DNA from: Equibacterium sp963662035
GTDB taxonomy: Bacteria; Bacteroidota; Bacteroidia; Bacteroidales; UBA932
NCBI GenBank assembly: GCA_963662035.1
Contig: CAVLDO010000016.1
Span: 1 to 44,293 of the forward strand
DNA length: 44,293 nt
Reading direction: 5' to 3'
The notes beneath the pieces are model-generated. The model was not told the DNA's origin. It saw nothing but the letters and a program-made list of their open reading frames with translations, and did not search any database. Each line of letters opens with the position of its first letter. Position 1 is the first letter of the stretch. Positions 24,478-31,200 of the stretch are shown in pieces. The translations under genes and the position numbers were made by a program.

Positions 24478-24496
24478 TAGTTTTACAGTAGTAACG

Positions 24497-24526
24497 AAAG
24501 CCGCTGAAGGTCAGCGGCTTTTTTGT
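24497..24526 (+). terminator. Rho-independent terminator of htpG
   Basis: AAAGCCGCTGA and TCAGCGGCTTTTTT form a perfect stem around AGG, with a T-run, 19 bases after the htpG stop. Confidence 0.93.
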
Positions 24527-24575
24527 TGTCAGGCGGGGTGGGGAGAGGATTTGTGATTTTTTTGCTCCAAAATGC

Positions 24576-24583
24576 TATATTTG
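24576..24583 (+). promoter_or_regulatory. -7 box of the GNAT-djlA-pncB operon
   Basis: TATATTTG fits TAnnTTTG; a TTTG lies at 24550-24553, slightly farther upstream than usual. The ATG at 24610 is 26 bases downstream. Confidence 0.65.
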
Positions 24584-24609
24584 CATTTTGCAAATAACTA
24601 CGAAAGCTT

Positions 24610-25740
24610 ATGACTGTCTCAATAGTCCCGGTAAAGACAAGGCGCCAGATGAACAAGTTCGTGAACTTCACGCTTGATTTATATCGCGACTGCCCTTACT
24701 ATGTCCCCGAGCTTACTTTTGATACAAAAAATACACTCGACCCCAAGAAAAACCCCTCATTCGAGTTCAGCGAAGCTCAGCCAATGCTGGCGTATCGCGA
24801 CGGCCGTGTAGTGGGCAGGGTCGTGGCTTTGATAAACCGCCGCGCCAACGAAACCTGGCGCCACAAGGTGGTCCGCTTCGGCTGGATAGACTTCATAGAG
24901 GATTACGAGGTGTGCAAGACTTTGCTGGATGCAGTGAGCGCGTGGGGCAGGGAGCGTGGGATGAACAAGCTGGAGGGGCCGATGGGGTTCACCGACTTTG
25001 ACCGCGAAGGGGCCCTTACGAGCGGCTACGACCGCATCGCCACAATGGCAACAATATATAATTATCCCTACTATATTGAGTATTACGAGCGCTACGGCCT
25101 CGGTCTGGGAGCCGACTGGATTGAGCAGATAGTGACCATGCCCGAAGAGCTGCCGGAGCGTTTCTATGCTCTTACGGATGTGGTCAAGCAGCGCAACGGC
25201 CTTCGCGTGCATTTTGCAAAGAACGCCCGCGAAATGAAGAAGCACTACGCCAAGCCGGTGTTTGCCCTGCTGAACCAGTGCTACGCCGATCTGTATGGCT
25301 TCTCGCAGCTCAGCGACCGGCAGGTGGACAAATATGTGGCCGACTACATCACGTTTGCCGACTTTGAGCTTATCCCGCTCATCTTCAACGAGCAAAACGA
25401 GATTGTGGGGGCGGCGCTGATGATACCCTCGCTTGCCAAGTCGCTCATAAAGTGCCGCGGCCGCCTCTTCCCCTTCGGATGGGTGCACCTGCTCAAGTCG
25501 CTCTTCATCAACCAGGGGGACACGGTGGAATTCCTGCTGATCGCCGTCCGGCCCGACTATCAGGCCAGGGGGGTCAACGCCCTCATAGTATCTTCTCTAT
25601 ATCCCGTGTTCAAGAAAAAGGGATTCAAGCAGGCGGAGACCAACTGCACGCTGGTTGACAACAACAAGATGCGCAACTTCTGGAGCCATCTGCCCCACGA
25701 AATCCACAAGACGCGCCGCGCCTATATAATGGACATCTAA
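24610..25740 (+). CDS. GNAT-superfamily N-acetyltransferase-like protein
   Basis: The 376-residue protein has GNAT-like stretches such as MLAYRDGRVVGRVVALINRR near residue 60 and FLLIAVRPDYQARGVNALIV near residue 305. The latter resembles an acetyl-CoA binding loop (V..dyq.rG). A central region rich in Tyr (YNYPYYIEYYERYGL) separates the two. It resembles the large YghO-like GNAT proteins of Bacteroidota, whose acceptors are unknown to me. The stop (TAA) is immediately followed by the ATG of the next gene, so the two are translationally linked. Whether it acetylates a small molecule or a protein cannot be told. Confidence 0.75.
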   Translation: MTVSIVPVKTRRQMNKFVNFTLDLYRDCPYYVPELTFDTKNTLDPKKNPSFEFSEAQPMLAYRDGRVVGRVVALINRRANETWRHKVVRFGWIDFIEDYEVCKTLLDAVSAWGRERGMNKLEGPMGFTDFDREGALTSGYDRIATMATIYNYPYYIEYYERYGLGLGADWIEQIVTMPEELPERFYALTDVVKQRNGLRVHFAKNAREMKKHYAKPVFALLNQCYADLYGFSQLSDRQVDKYVADYITFADFELIPLIFNEQNEIVGAALMIPSLAKSLIKCRGRLFPFGWVHLLKSLFINQGDTVEFLLIAVRPDYQARGVNALIVSSLYPVFKKKGFKQAETNCTLVDNNKMRNFWSHLPHEIHKTRRAYIMDI

Positions 25741-26490
25741 ATGGGAGGCAAAAAGTGGCTTTTCGGCTTTTTCGGCTGTCTCATCAACCCGATAGGAGGG
25801 CTGCTGGGATTTCTTATTGGTACCTTCTTTGATCTGGCCGACGACGACAAGAAGATAGAAGACGGCGGGGGCCAATGGCGCCGCGCCACCTCCGGGGAGT
25901 ATTACCGCAACGAGCAGCGCAGCAGCTTTATGATGAGCCTGCTGGTGCTCTCCACAGCCGTGGTCAAGGCCGACGGCAAGGTGAGCGATGCCGAGCTGGC
26001 CACCATCAAGAATTTTATCCGCACCAATTTCGGCAGCGCCGCCGCCGAGCAGTCGGAGCAGATTGTACGCACCCTTATGACCAAGCAGATCAACGTGTAT
26101 GAGGTCGGGGCGCAGATAAAGATTTATATGAACTATTCGCAGCGGCTGCAGCTGTTCCAGTATCTGGTGCAACTGGGGCAGTGCGACGGGATGAGCAAGC
26201 CCGTGGTGGATGTTCTGGAGAGCATAGCCGCTGCAATCGGGCTTTACAACACCGACCGCGACTCGCTGCTGAATATGTATCGCAATGCCTCCGATTCGGC
26301 CTACAAGGTGCTGGGCATCGAGTCCACGGCCAGAGATGACGAGGTGCGCAAGGCCTACAAGCGTATGGCACTCAAATATCACCCCGACAAAGTCGCAACC
26401 CTGGGCGAGGATGTGCAGAAGGCGGCCGAGGAGAAGTTCAAGAAAGTGCAGCAGGCCTACGAACAGATCAAGAAAGAGCGCGGACTCTGA
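25741..26490 (+). CDS. djlA: DjlA-like co-chaperone (TerB-like and J domains)
   Basis: The 249-residue protein starts with a glycine-rich hydrophobic segment (FGFFGCLINPIGGLLGFLIG) that should anchor it in the membrane. A TerB-like helical domain follows (LSTAVVKADGKVSDAELATI), then a C-terminal J domain with KVLGIESTARDDEVRKAYKR and the DnaK-activating HPD motif in KYHPDK. This is the DjlA domain order. It should stimulate DnaK at the inner membrane. It starts zero bases after the GNAT stop, and pncB follows 15 bases later. Confidence 0.88.
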   Translation: MGGKKWLFGFFGCLINPIGGLLGFLIGTFFDLADDDKKIEDGGGQWRRATSGEYYRNEQRSSFMMSLLVLSTAVVKADGKVSDAELATIKNFIRTNFGSAAAEQSEQIVRTLMTKQINVYEVGAQIKIYMNYSQRLQLFQYLVQLGQCDGMSKPVVDVLESIAAAIGLYNTDRDSLLNMYRNASDSAYKVLGIESTARDDEVRKAYKRMALKYHPDKVATLGEDVQKAAEEKFKKVQQAYEQIKKERGL

Positions 26491-26505
26491 CCTTCCGCCA
26501 ATGCT

Positions 26506-27699
26506 ATGAGACAGATTATAAACCACTTTACAGACAACGATCTTTATACTTTCACCTGCCAGTATTATATTTTGGAGCAGTATCCCCGCGCGGAGGTGGA
26601 ATACACTTTCATAGACCGCAACGGCACGGTGTATCCCAAGGGTTTCGACGCCCTGCTGCAGGAGCAGGTAAACTATATGGAGAATGTCAAAATCACCGAC
26701 GAGGAGGTGAATTATATGAAGGTGCGCTGCCCCTGGCTCCCCCTTTGGTTCTTTACCTACCTGCGCGGCTACCGCTTCAAGCCCTCGGAGGTCAGAATCA
26801 GTCAGGACGAGGAGGGGCACCTTGACATTAAGGTGGCGGGCAAGTGGTTTTCCACAATTATGTGGGAGATGCCGCTGCTCTCGTGCGTGTCGGAGCTGAT
26901 GCACACGCTCAACGGCGATTTCGAGCGTTACGACGCCGCACTGGAAGAGCGCCGCGCCCGCGAGAAGTCGGAGCGCATTTTTGCCTCAGGCCTGGTGCTG
27001 GGCGATATGGGAACCCGCCGCCGCCTGAGCTTCGCGCATCAGGAGATGGTGGTGCGCACTATGGCGGAGGTTTTCCGCAGCCGCAGCTGGAGCGGCAAGT
27101 TCACCGGCACGTCAAATGTGTGGCTGGCGATGAAAAACGATCTTCCCTGCCTGGGCACGATGTCCCACCAGATCATAAGTTTTGAGGAGATAGTGAGCGG
27201 GGTGTTCGAGTGCAACTTCAATGTGATGAAAAAGTTCTCCGACGTGTTTGACGGTGATAACGGAATTTATCTCTACGACTGTTTCACAGACAAGGTCTTC
27301 TTTGGCAATCTCTCCAAGCGCATGGCCATGATGTACAAGGGGTTGCGCGTGGACAGCGGCAACGAAGAGGAGCAGACGGAGAAGATAATCGCTAAATACC
27401 GCTCGCTGGGCATCGAGCCGGCCCACAAGCAGGTCGTGTACAGCAACGGCCTCAACATTGACCGGGCCATCGAAATTCACAAATACTGCGCGGGCCGCGT
27501 GCAGGATTCCTACGGCGTGGGCACATTTCTAACTTGCGATGTGACAGGCTGCACCCCCTCCAACATAGTGATAAAGCTCACAAGAGGGCGCATTACCGAG
27601 AACCGCGAGTGGCACGACTGCGTAAAGCTCTCCTGCGACAAAGGCAAGACTCTTGGCAACAAGCGCAAGTGCGAGTTTATTCTGAGTCAGATCGGTTGA
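26506..27699 (+). CDS. pncB: Nicotinate phosphoribosyltransferase
   Basis: PncB makes nicotinate mononucleotide from nicotinate, PRPP and ATP in the NAD salvage pathway. The 397-residue protein has the N-terminal signature HFTDNDLYTFTCQYYILEQY. It also has the active-site region GTSNVWLAMKNDLPCLGTMSHQ, the catalytic His region FAHQEMV, and the PRPP/nicotinate region GLRVDSGNEEEQTE then VYSNGLNIDRAI. The length matches E. coli PncB. It is the last gene of the GNAT-djlA-pncB unit. Its 3' end overlaps the convergent DAHP synthase gene by 23 bases. Confidence 0.95.
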   Translation: MRQIINHFTDNDLYTFTCQYYILEQYPRAEVEYTFIDRNGTVYPKGFDALLQEQVNYMENVKITDEEVNYMKVRCPWLPLWFFTYLRGYRFKPSEVRISQDEEGHLDIKVAGKWFSTIMWEMPLLSCVSELMHTLNGDFERYDAALEERRAREKSERIFASGLVLGDMGTRRRLSFAHQEMVVRTMAEVFRSRSWSGKFTGTSNVWLAMKNDLPCLGTMSHQIISFEEIVSGVFECNFNVMKKFSDVFDGDNGIYLYDCFTDKVFFGNLSKRMAMMYKGLRVDSGNEEEQTEKIIAKYRSLGIEPAHKQVVYSNGLNIDRAIEIHKYCAGRVQDSYGVGTFLTCDVTGCTPSNIVIKLTRGRITENREWHDCVKLSCDKGKTLGNKRKCEFILSQIG

Positions 27700-28756
27700 T
27701 GATAGACAGCTGCTGGCGGACGCTCTCTTTGTGGATGGCGCTGAACACCAGCCGTATGAATTCGCCGTCCATCAGGCATTTTTCTCCCTGGAGCGAGCGC
27801 TGCTGCAGAATCTCGCTGTAGCGCGGGGTGTTCACGATTGTCATATTGTGCTCCTTCTTGTACTGCCCGATTTCGCGGCAGACGCGCATCCGCTTGGAGA
27901 GAATCTCCACTATTGTGTCGTCTATCTCGTCTATCTGGCGGCGCAGGTCGCGGATGTCCTCCGTGCTGAATGTGTCGCTGCGCACAGCAAGGTGCTCTGT
28001 AATGTAGAAAAGCTGCTGCGGAGTCACCTGCTGCGAGGCATCGCTAAGCGCCGCGGCGGGGTTGCAGTGGCTTTCTATGATCATCCCGAAAAACCCAAGG
28101 TCCATCGCCTGCTGGCAGAGCGGCGCCACAAGCTCCCGCTTGCCGCCTATGTGGCTGGGGTCGCAGATTATCGGCAGGCCCGGAATACGGCGGCCGAGCT
28201 CGATGGGGATGTGCCACATAGGCTGGTTGCGGTAGATGGTCTTGTCGTATGTTGTAAAGCCCCGGTGGATGGCTCCCAGGCGGGTGATGCCGGCGCGGCC
28301 AATGCGCTCCAGAGCACCAATCCAGAGCTCCAGGTCGGGGTTCACTGGATTCTTGACCAGCACCGGGATGTCGTGCCCCTTGAGGGCGTCGGCCACCGCC
28401 TGCACGGCAAAGGGGTCGGCGCATGTGCGGGCTCCCACCCAGAGCAGGTCCACGCCGTATTCGAGGGCCAGGCGGACATGCTCCGGCGTGGCGACCTCGG
28501 TGGCGGTGAGCATCCCCAGTTCGTCGTGAACCCTTCTGAGCCAGGGGAGGGCTTCTTCTCCGCGTCCTTCGAATCCCCCCGGCTTGGTGCGGGGCTTCCA
28601 CACTCCGGCGCGGAAAATCTTGAAGCCGCGGCCGCAGAGCTCGCGTGCGGTGGCAATTACCTGCTCCTGGCTCTCTGCAGAGCAGGGGCCGGCGATAATC
28701 AGAGGGCGCTTGTTCTCCACGCCCGGGAGGTTGAGAGGCTTTATTTCAAGTGTCAT
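27677..28756 (-). CDS. aroF: Bifunctional DAHP synthase/chorismate mutase
   Basis: The ATG at 28756 gives 359 residues. Residues 1 to about 260 are a type I-beta-like DAHP synthase, which joins phosphoenolpyruvate and erythrose 4-phosphate: RPLIIAGPCSAES, RAGVWKPRTKPGGFEG, VLVKNPVNP, LGAIHRGF, CDPSHIGGKR and IIESHCNP carry the substrate and metal ligands. Residues from about 275 are an AroQ-type chorismate mutase (DIRDLRRQIDEIDDTIVEIL, SKRMRVCREIGQYKKEHN). The fusion is common in Bacteroidota. It starts 11 bases after pheA, so both share the Phe-codon attenuator. Chorismate mutase makes prephenate, the substrate of PheA, giving a complete step from chorismate to phenylpyruvate. Confidence 0.93.
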   Translation of the reverse strand: MTLEIKPLNLPGVENKRPLIIAGPCSAESQEQVIATARELCGRGFKIFRAGVWKPRTKPGGFEGRGEEALPWLRRVHDELGMLTATEVATPEHVRLALEYGVDLLWVGARTCADPFAVQAVADALKGHDIPVLVKNPVNPDLELWIGALERIGRAGITRLGAIHRGFTTYDKTIYRNQPMWHIPIELGRRIPGLPIICDPSHIGGKRELVAPLCQQAMDLGFFGMIIESHCNPAAALSDASQQVTPQQLFYITEHLAVRSDTFSTEDIRDLRRQIDEIDDTIVEILSKRMRVCREIGQYKKEHNMTIVNTPRYSEILQQRSLQGEKCLMDGEFIRLVFSAIHKESVRQQLSIINRSDSE

Positions 28757-28767
28757 AGCTGCTCGGT

Positions 28768-29610
28768 TTAATTGGTTTTGGTGGCTGCGGCATATTCGCC
28801 AAGAATTGTCAGGCGGCTGGTGAGCGGGGTTATCGCGTCCACGCTCTGTCGGAAGCGGGTCAGGCTGCCGTAAATCACATCTATGTAGAACATATACTCC
28901 CACTCGCGCCCTATAAGCGGCAGCGACTGGATTTTGGTGAGGCTGATGTCGTAGAAGCTCAAGATGCTGAGCACCTGGCTCAGGGATCCTTTTTCGTGGG
29001 GGAGAGAGAACACCAGCGATGCCTTGTCGCAACCCTCCATAGGGCGCATAAACGAGGTTTTGCCGGGGTCGGTGCAGACCAGAAAGCGGGTGAAGTTGTG
29101 CTTGTTGTCTTCTATAGACTCTTCCAGCACCTTGAGGCCGTAAACCGCAGCGTTGTCTTTGTGGCAGATGGCGCAGTGACCTTTGAGGCCCTCCCGGGCT
29201 ATGGCGCGGGCGCTGGAGGCGGTGTCGCCCCCCTGAACCACCTTGAGGCCCGGGTGGCGCTCCAGGAATTCGCGGCACTGCATCAGCGCCACGGGGTGGC
29301 TGTTGACCTCGCGCAGGCTGCCCCAGTCATCTTCGGGCAGGCAGAGGAGGCTGTGGCTTATGTGCAGCTTGTGCTCCCCGACCACCGAGAGGCCGCTGGC
29401 GCGCAGCAGCTCGTAGTTGTGCAGCAGGCTCCCCGCTATGGTGTTTTCTATGGCCACGAGGGCTATCACCGTGGGGTCGGCCTTGACGCAGGCGAAAACC
29501 TGCTCGAATGTTTCGCAGCAGATTATGTCCAACTGCTCGTCGCTGAAATACTGGTGGGCGGCGATGTCGTGGAACGAACCCCTTATGCCCTGGATTGCTA
29601 CTCGCTTCAT
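28768..29610 (-). CDS. pheA: Prephenate dehydratase
   Basis: PheA converts prephenate to phenylpyruvate, the last committed step to phenylalanine. The 280-residue protein has the N-terminal AIQGIRGSFHDIAAHQYF, VALVAIENTIAGSLLHNYELL (catalytic loop region), the CAICHKDNAAVYGLKVL stretch and NFTRFLV with the conserved Thr-Arg-Phe. A C-terminal ACT domain (KASLVFSLPHEKGSLSQVLS) would bind Phe for feedback inhibition. It is the first structural gene after the leader peptide and terminator at 29617-29742, so it is probably controlled by both attenuation and feedback. Confidence 0.95.
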   Translation of the reverse strand: MKRVAIQGIRGSFHDIAAHQYFSDEQLDIICCETFEQVFACVKADPTVIALVAIENTIAGSLLHNYELLRASGLSVVGEHKLHISHSLLCLPEDDWGSLREVNSHPVALMQCREFLERHPGLKVVQGGDTASSARAIAREGLKGHCAICHKDNAAVYGLKVLEESIEDNKHNFTRFLVCTDPGKTSFMRPMEGCDKASLVFSLPHEKGSLSQVLSILSFYDISLTKIQSLPLIGREWEYMFYIDVIYGSLTRFRQSVDAITPLTSRLTILGEYAAATKTN

Positions 29611-29616
29611 TTGTTC

Positions 29617-29649
29617 AAAAAAAATCCCGCCTCAAGGTTGAAGCGGGAT
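29617..29649 (-). terminator. Attenuator terminator of the phe operon
   Basis: On the minus strand ATCCCGCTTCAA pairs with TTGAGGCGGGAT (one G-T wobble), followed by eight T. It stands six bases before the pheA start codon, so it can only act as a leader attenuator. Confidence 0.92.
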
Positions 29650-29676
29650 GTTTATCTTTTAATTTTTTCGCATCAG

Positions 29677-29688
29677 CATTCCGCTTCA
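29677..29688 (-). promoter_or_regulatory. Antiterminator arm of the phe attenuator
   Basis: On the minus strand TGAAGCGGAATG can pair with CATCCCGCTTCA, the 5' side of the terminator stem, in 11 of 12 positions. Its first three bases are the stop codon of the leader peptide. A ribosome stalled on the Phe codons leaves it free to antiterminate; a ribosome reaching the stop covers it. Confidence 0.8.
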
Positions 29689-29742
29689 CACCGTCGGCGC
29701 AAAGAACCAAAAGTAAAAGAAGAATGCGTTGCTGAAATTCAT
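29686..29742 (-). CDS. pheL: Phe-rich leader peptide of the pheA operon
   Basis: An ATG at 29742 opens 18 codons: MNFSNAFFFYFWFFAPTV, then TGA. Seven of 18 residues are Phe, five of them in the cluster FFFYFWFF together with Tyr and Trp. The stop codon begins the antiterminator arm, and a perfect intrinsic terminator stands before pheA. This is the arrangement of ribosome-stalling attenuators such as E. coli pheL. The peptide itself needs no function. Tyr and Trp codons within the run could add aromatic amino acid sensing. Confidence 0.92.
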   Translation of the reverse strand: MNFSNAFFFYFWFFAPTV

Positions 29743-29762
29743 TGTCTGTCGTTTTGCGGCGG

Positions 29763-29770
29763 CAAGATTA
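29763..29770 (-). promoter_or_regulatory. Promoter -7 box of the phe operon
   Basis: TAATCTTG is one base off TAnnTTTG on the minus strand. A TTTG (plus-strand CAAA, 29791-29794) is exactly 20 bases upstream. The leader ATG lies 20 bases downstream. Confidence 0.6.
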
Positions 29771-29795
29771 CGCCATAAATTCCAATTCTCCAAAT

Positions 29796-31088
29796 TTATC
29801 TTGAGGCGGCGAAGGCCCTCTCGAAGTCGGCGATGATGTCGGCGGGGTCTTCCAGACCCACCGAGAAGCGCACCAGATCGGGCTGTACGCCGGCGGCAAT
29901 CAGCTGCTCGTCTGAGAGCTGGCGGTGAGTGTGGCTGGCGGGGTGCAGCACGCAGCTGGCGGCGTCGGCCACGTGGGTCACAATGTTTACCAGCTTCAGG
30001 CTGTCCATGAATTTGATGCAGCGCTCGCGTCCGCCCTTGAGACCAAAGCACATCACGCCGCTGCTGCGGCCGCCTCGGAAGTATTTCTGCGCGAGAGCGT
30101 GGTACGGGTCGCTCTCAAGGCCGGGGTACTTGACCCAGGCGATTTCGCTGCTGGCGGCGAGATATTGTGCCAACTGCTGGGCAGAGGCGCAGTGGCGCTC
30201 CATCCTGGCCTGCAGACTCTCCAGCCCGAGATTCAGCAGGTAGGCGTTGAACGGGGAGGGGATGCTGCCCAAATCGCGCATCAGCTGCACGGTGGCCTTG
30301 GTGATGAAGGCTTTGTTGCCGAATGTGGAGGCGTAGGCGAGGCCGTGGTAAGATTCATCGGGCTGCGTCATCCCGGGGAAGCGGTCGGCGTGGGTCGCCC
30401 AGTCAAAGCGGCCGCTGTCCACAATTGCGCCGCCCACCTGGGCCGAATGGCCGTCCATATATTTAGTGGTGGAGTGGGTCACTATGTCGGCACCGAACTC
30501 TATGGGGCGGCAGTTGATGGGGGTGGGGAAGGTGTTGTCCACAATCAGGGGGACGCCGAATCTGTGGGCTATGCGGGCGAATTTCTCGATGTCAAGCACG
30601 TTGACTCCGGGGTTGGTGAGTGTCTCGCCAAAGAGAAGCTTGGTGCCCGGGCGAAAGGCGGCCGCGATTTCTTCTTCGCCGGCGTCGGCATCCACAAAGG
30701 TGCATTCGATGCCCATTTTCTTGAGGGTGACGCCAAACAGGTTGAATGTGCCGCCGTAGATGGTGCCGGCGCTCACGATGTGGTCGCCGCATTCGCAGAT
30801 GTTGAGCACCGCAAACAGGTTGGCGGCCTGGCCGGAGGAGGTCAGCATTGCCGATGTCCCCCCTTCCAGGGCGGCGATTTTGGCCGCCACAAAGTCGTTG
30901 GTGGGGTTCTGCAGGCGGGTGTAGAAGTAGCCCGACTCCTTGAGGTCAAAGAGGTTGGCCATCTGCTCGCTGGTTTCGTATTTGAATGTGGTGCTCTGGT
31001 AGATGGGCACCTGGCGGGTTTCGCCTTTCTTGGGATCCCAGCCCGCTTTTACGCACAGGGTCTCCGGACTCAGTTTTTTATCTGTCAT
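29796..31088 (-). CDS. metY: O-acetylhomoserine sulfhydrylase (MetY-type)
   Basis: This PLP enzyme of the Cys/Met metabolism family should make homocysteine from O-acetylhomoserine and sulfide. The 430-residue protein has VPIYQSTTFKYET, GYFYTRLQNPTNDF, ALEGGTSAMLTSSGQAA, VDNTFPTPINCRP and the PLP-lysine motif THSTTKYMDGH. A length of about 430 and the ending SHTHRQLSDEQLIAAG favour MetY over the 380-residue MetB/MetC branch. It is followed 53 bases later by the pheL leader and preceded by mscS. I saw no SAM riboswitch in its 112-base leader. Confidence 0.93.
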   Translation of the reverse strand: MTDKKLSPETLCVKAGWDPKKGETRQVPIYQSTTFKYETSEQMANLFDLKESGYFYTRLQNPTNDFVAAKIAALEGGTSAMLTSSGQAANLFAVLNICECGDHIVSAGTIYGGTFNLFGVTLKKMGIECTFVDADAGEEEIAAAFRPGTKLLFGETLTNPGVNVLDIEKFARIAHRFGVPLIVDNTFPTPINCRPIEFGADIVTHSTTKYMDGHSAQVGGAIVDSGRFDWATHADRFPGMTQPDESYHGLAYASTFGNKAFITKATVQLMRDLGSIPSPFNAYLLNLGLESLQARMERHCASAQQLAQYLAASSEIAWVKYPGLESDPYHALAQKYFRGGRSSGVMCFGLKGGRERCIKFMDSLKLVNIVTHVADAASCVLHPASHTHRQLSDEQLIAAGVQPDLVRFSVGLEDPADIIADFERAFAASR

Positions 31089-31130
31089 ATCTTGTTATTG
31101 GTATTTGTCTATAATCTTGTCATTCTATCA

Positions 31131-31168
31131 GCCAAGCCCCTTTATACGAAGCCCCTCAGAGATGCGCG
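31131..31168. repeat. Possible partial copy of the hairpin repeat
   Basis: GCCAAGCCCCTTTA (31131-31144) and GATGCGCG (31161-31168) also occur in the same order at 44187-44200 and 44212-44219, 5 bases closer together there. Only the right arm of the hairpin and its flank are present. It lies in the leader of metY. Confidence 0.45.
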
Positions 31169-31200
31169 GATATTTCTGTCTCATAACTCTAAACATTCTT

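Noticed and set aside
31089..31200. Possible SAM riboswitch or Met leader peptide in front of metY
   Set aside because: No conserved SAM-I core is visible. An 18-codon ORF (31128-31184, minus) has no Met codon beyond the start and no terminator follows, so attenuation is not supported.
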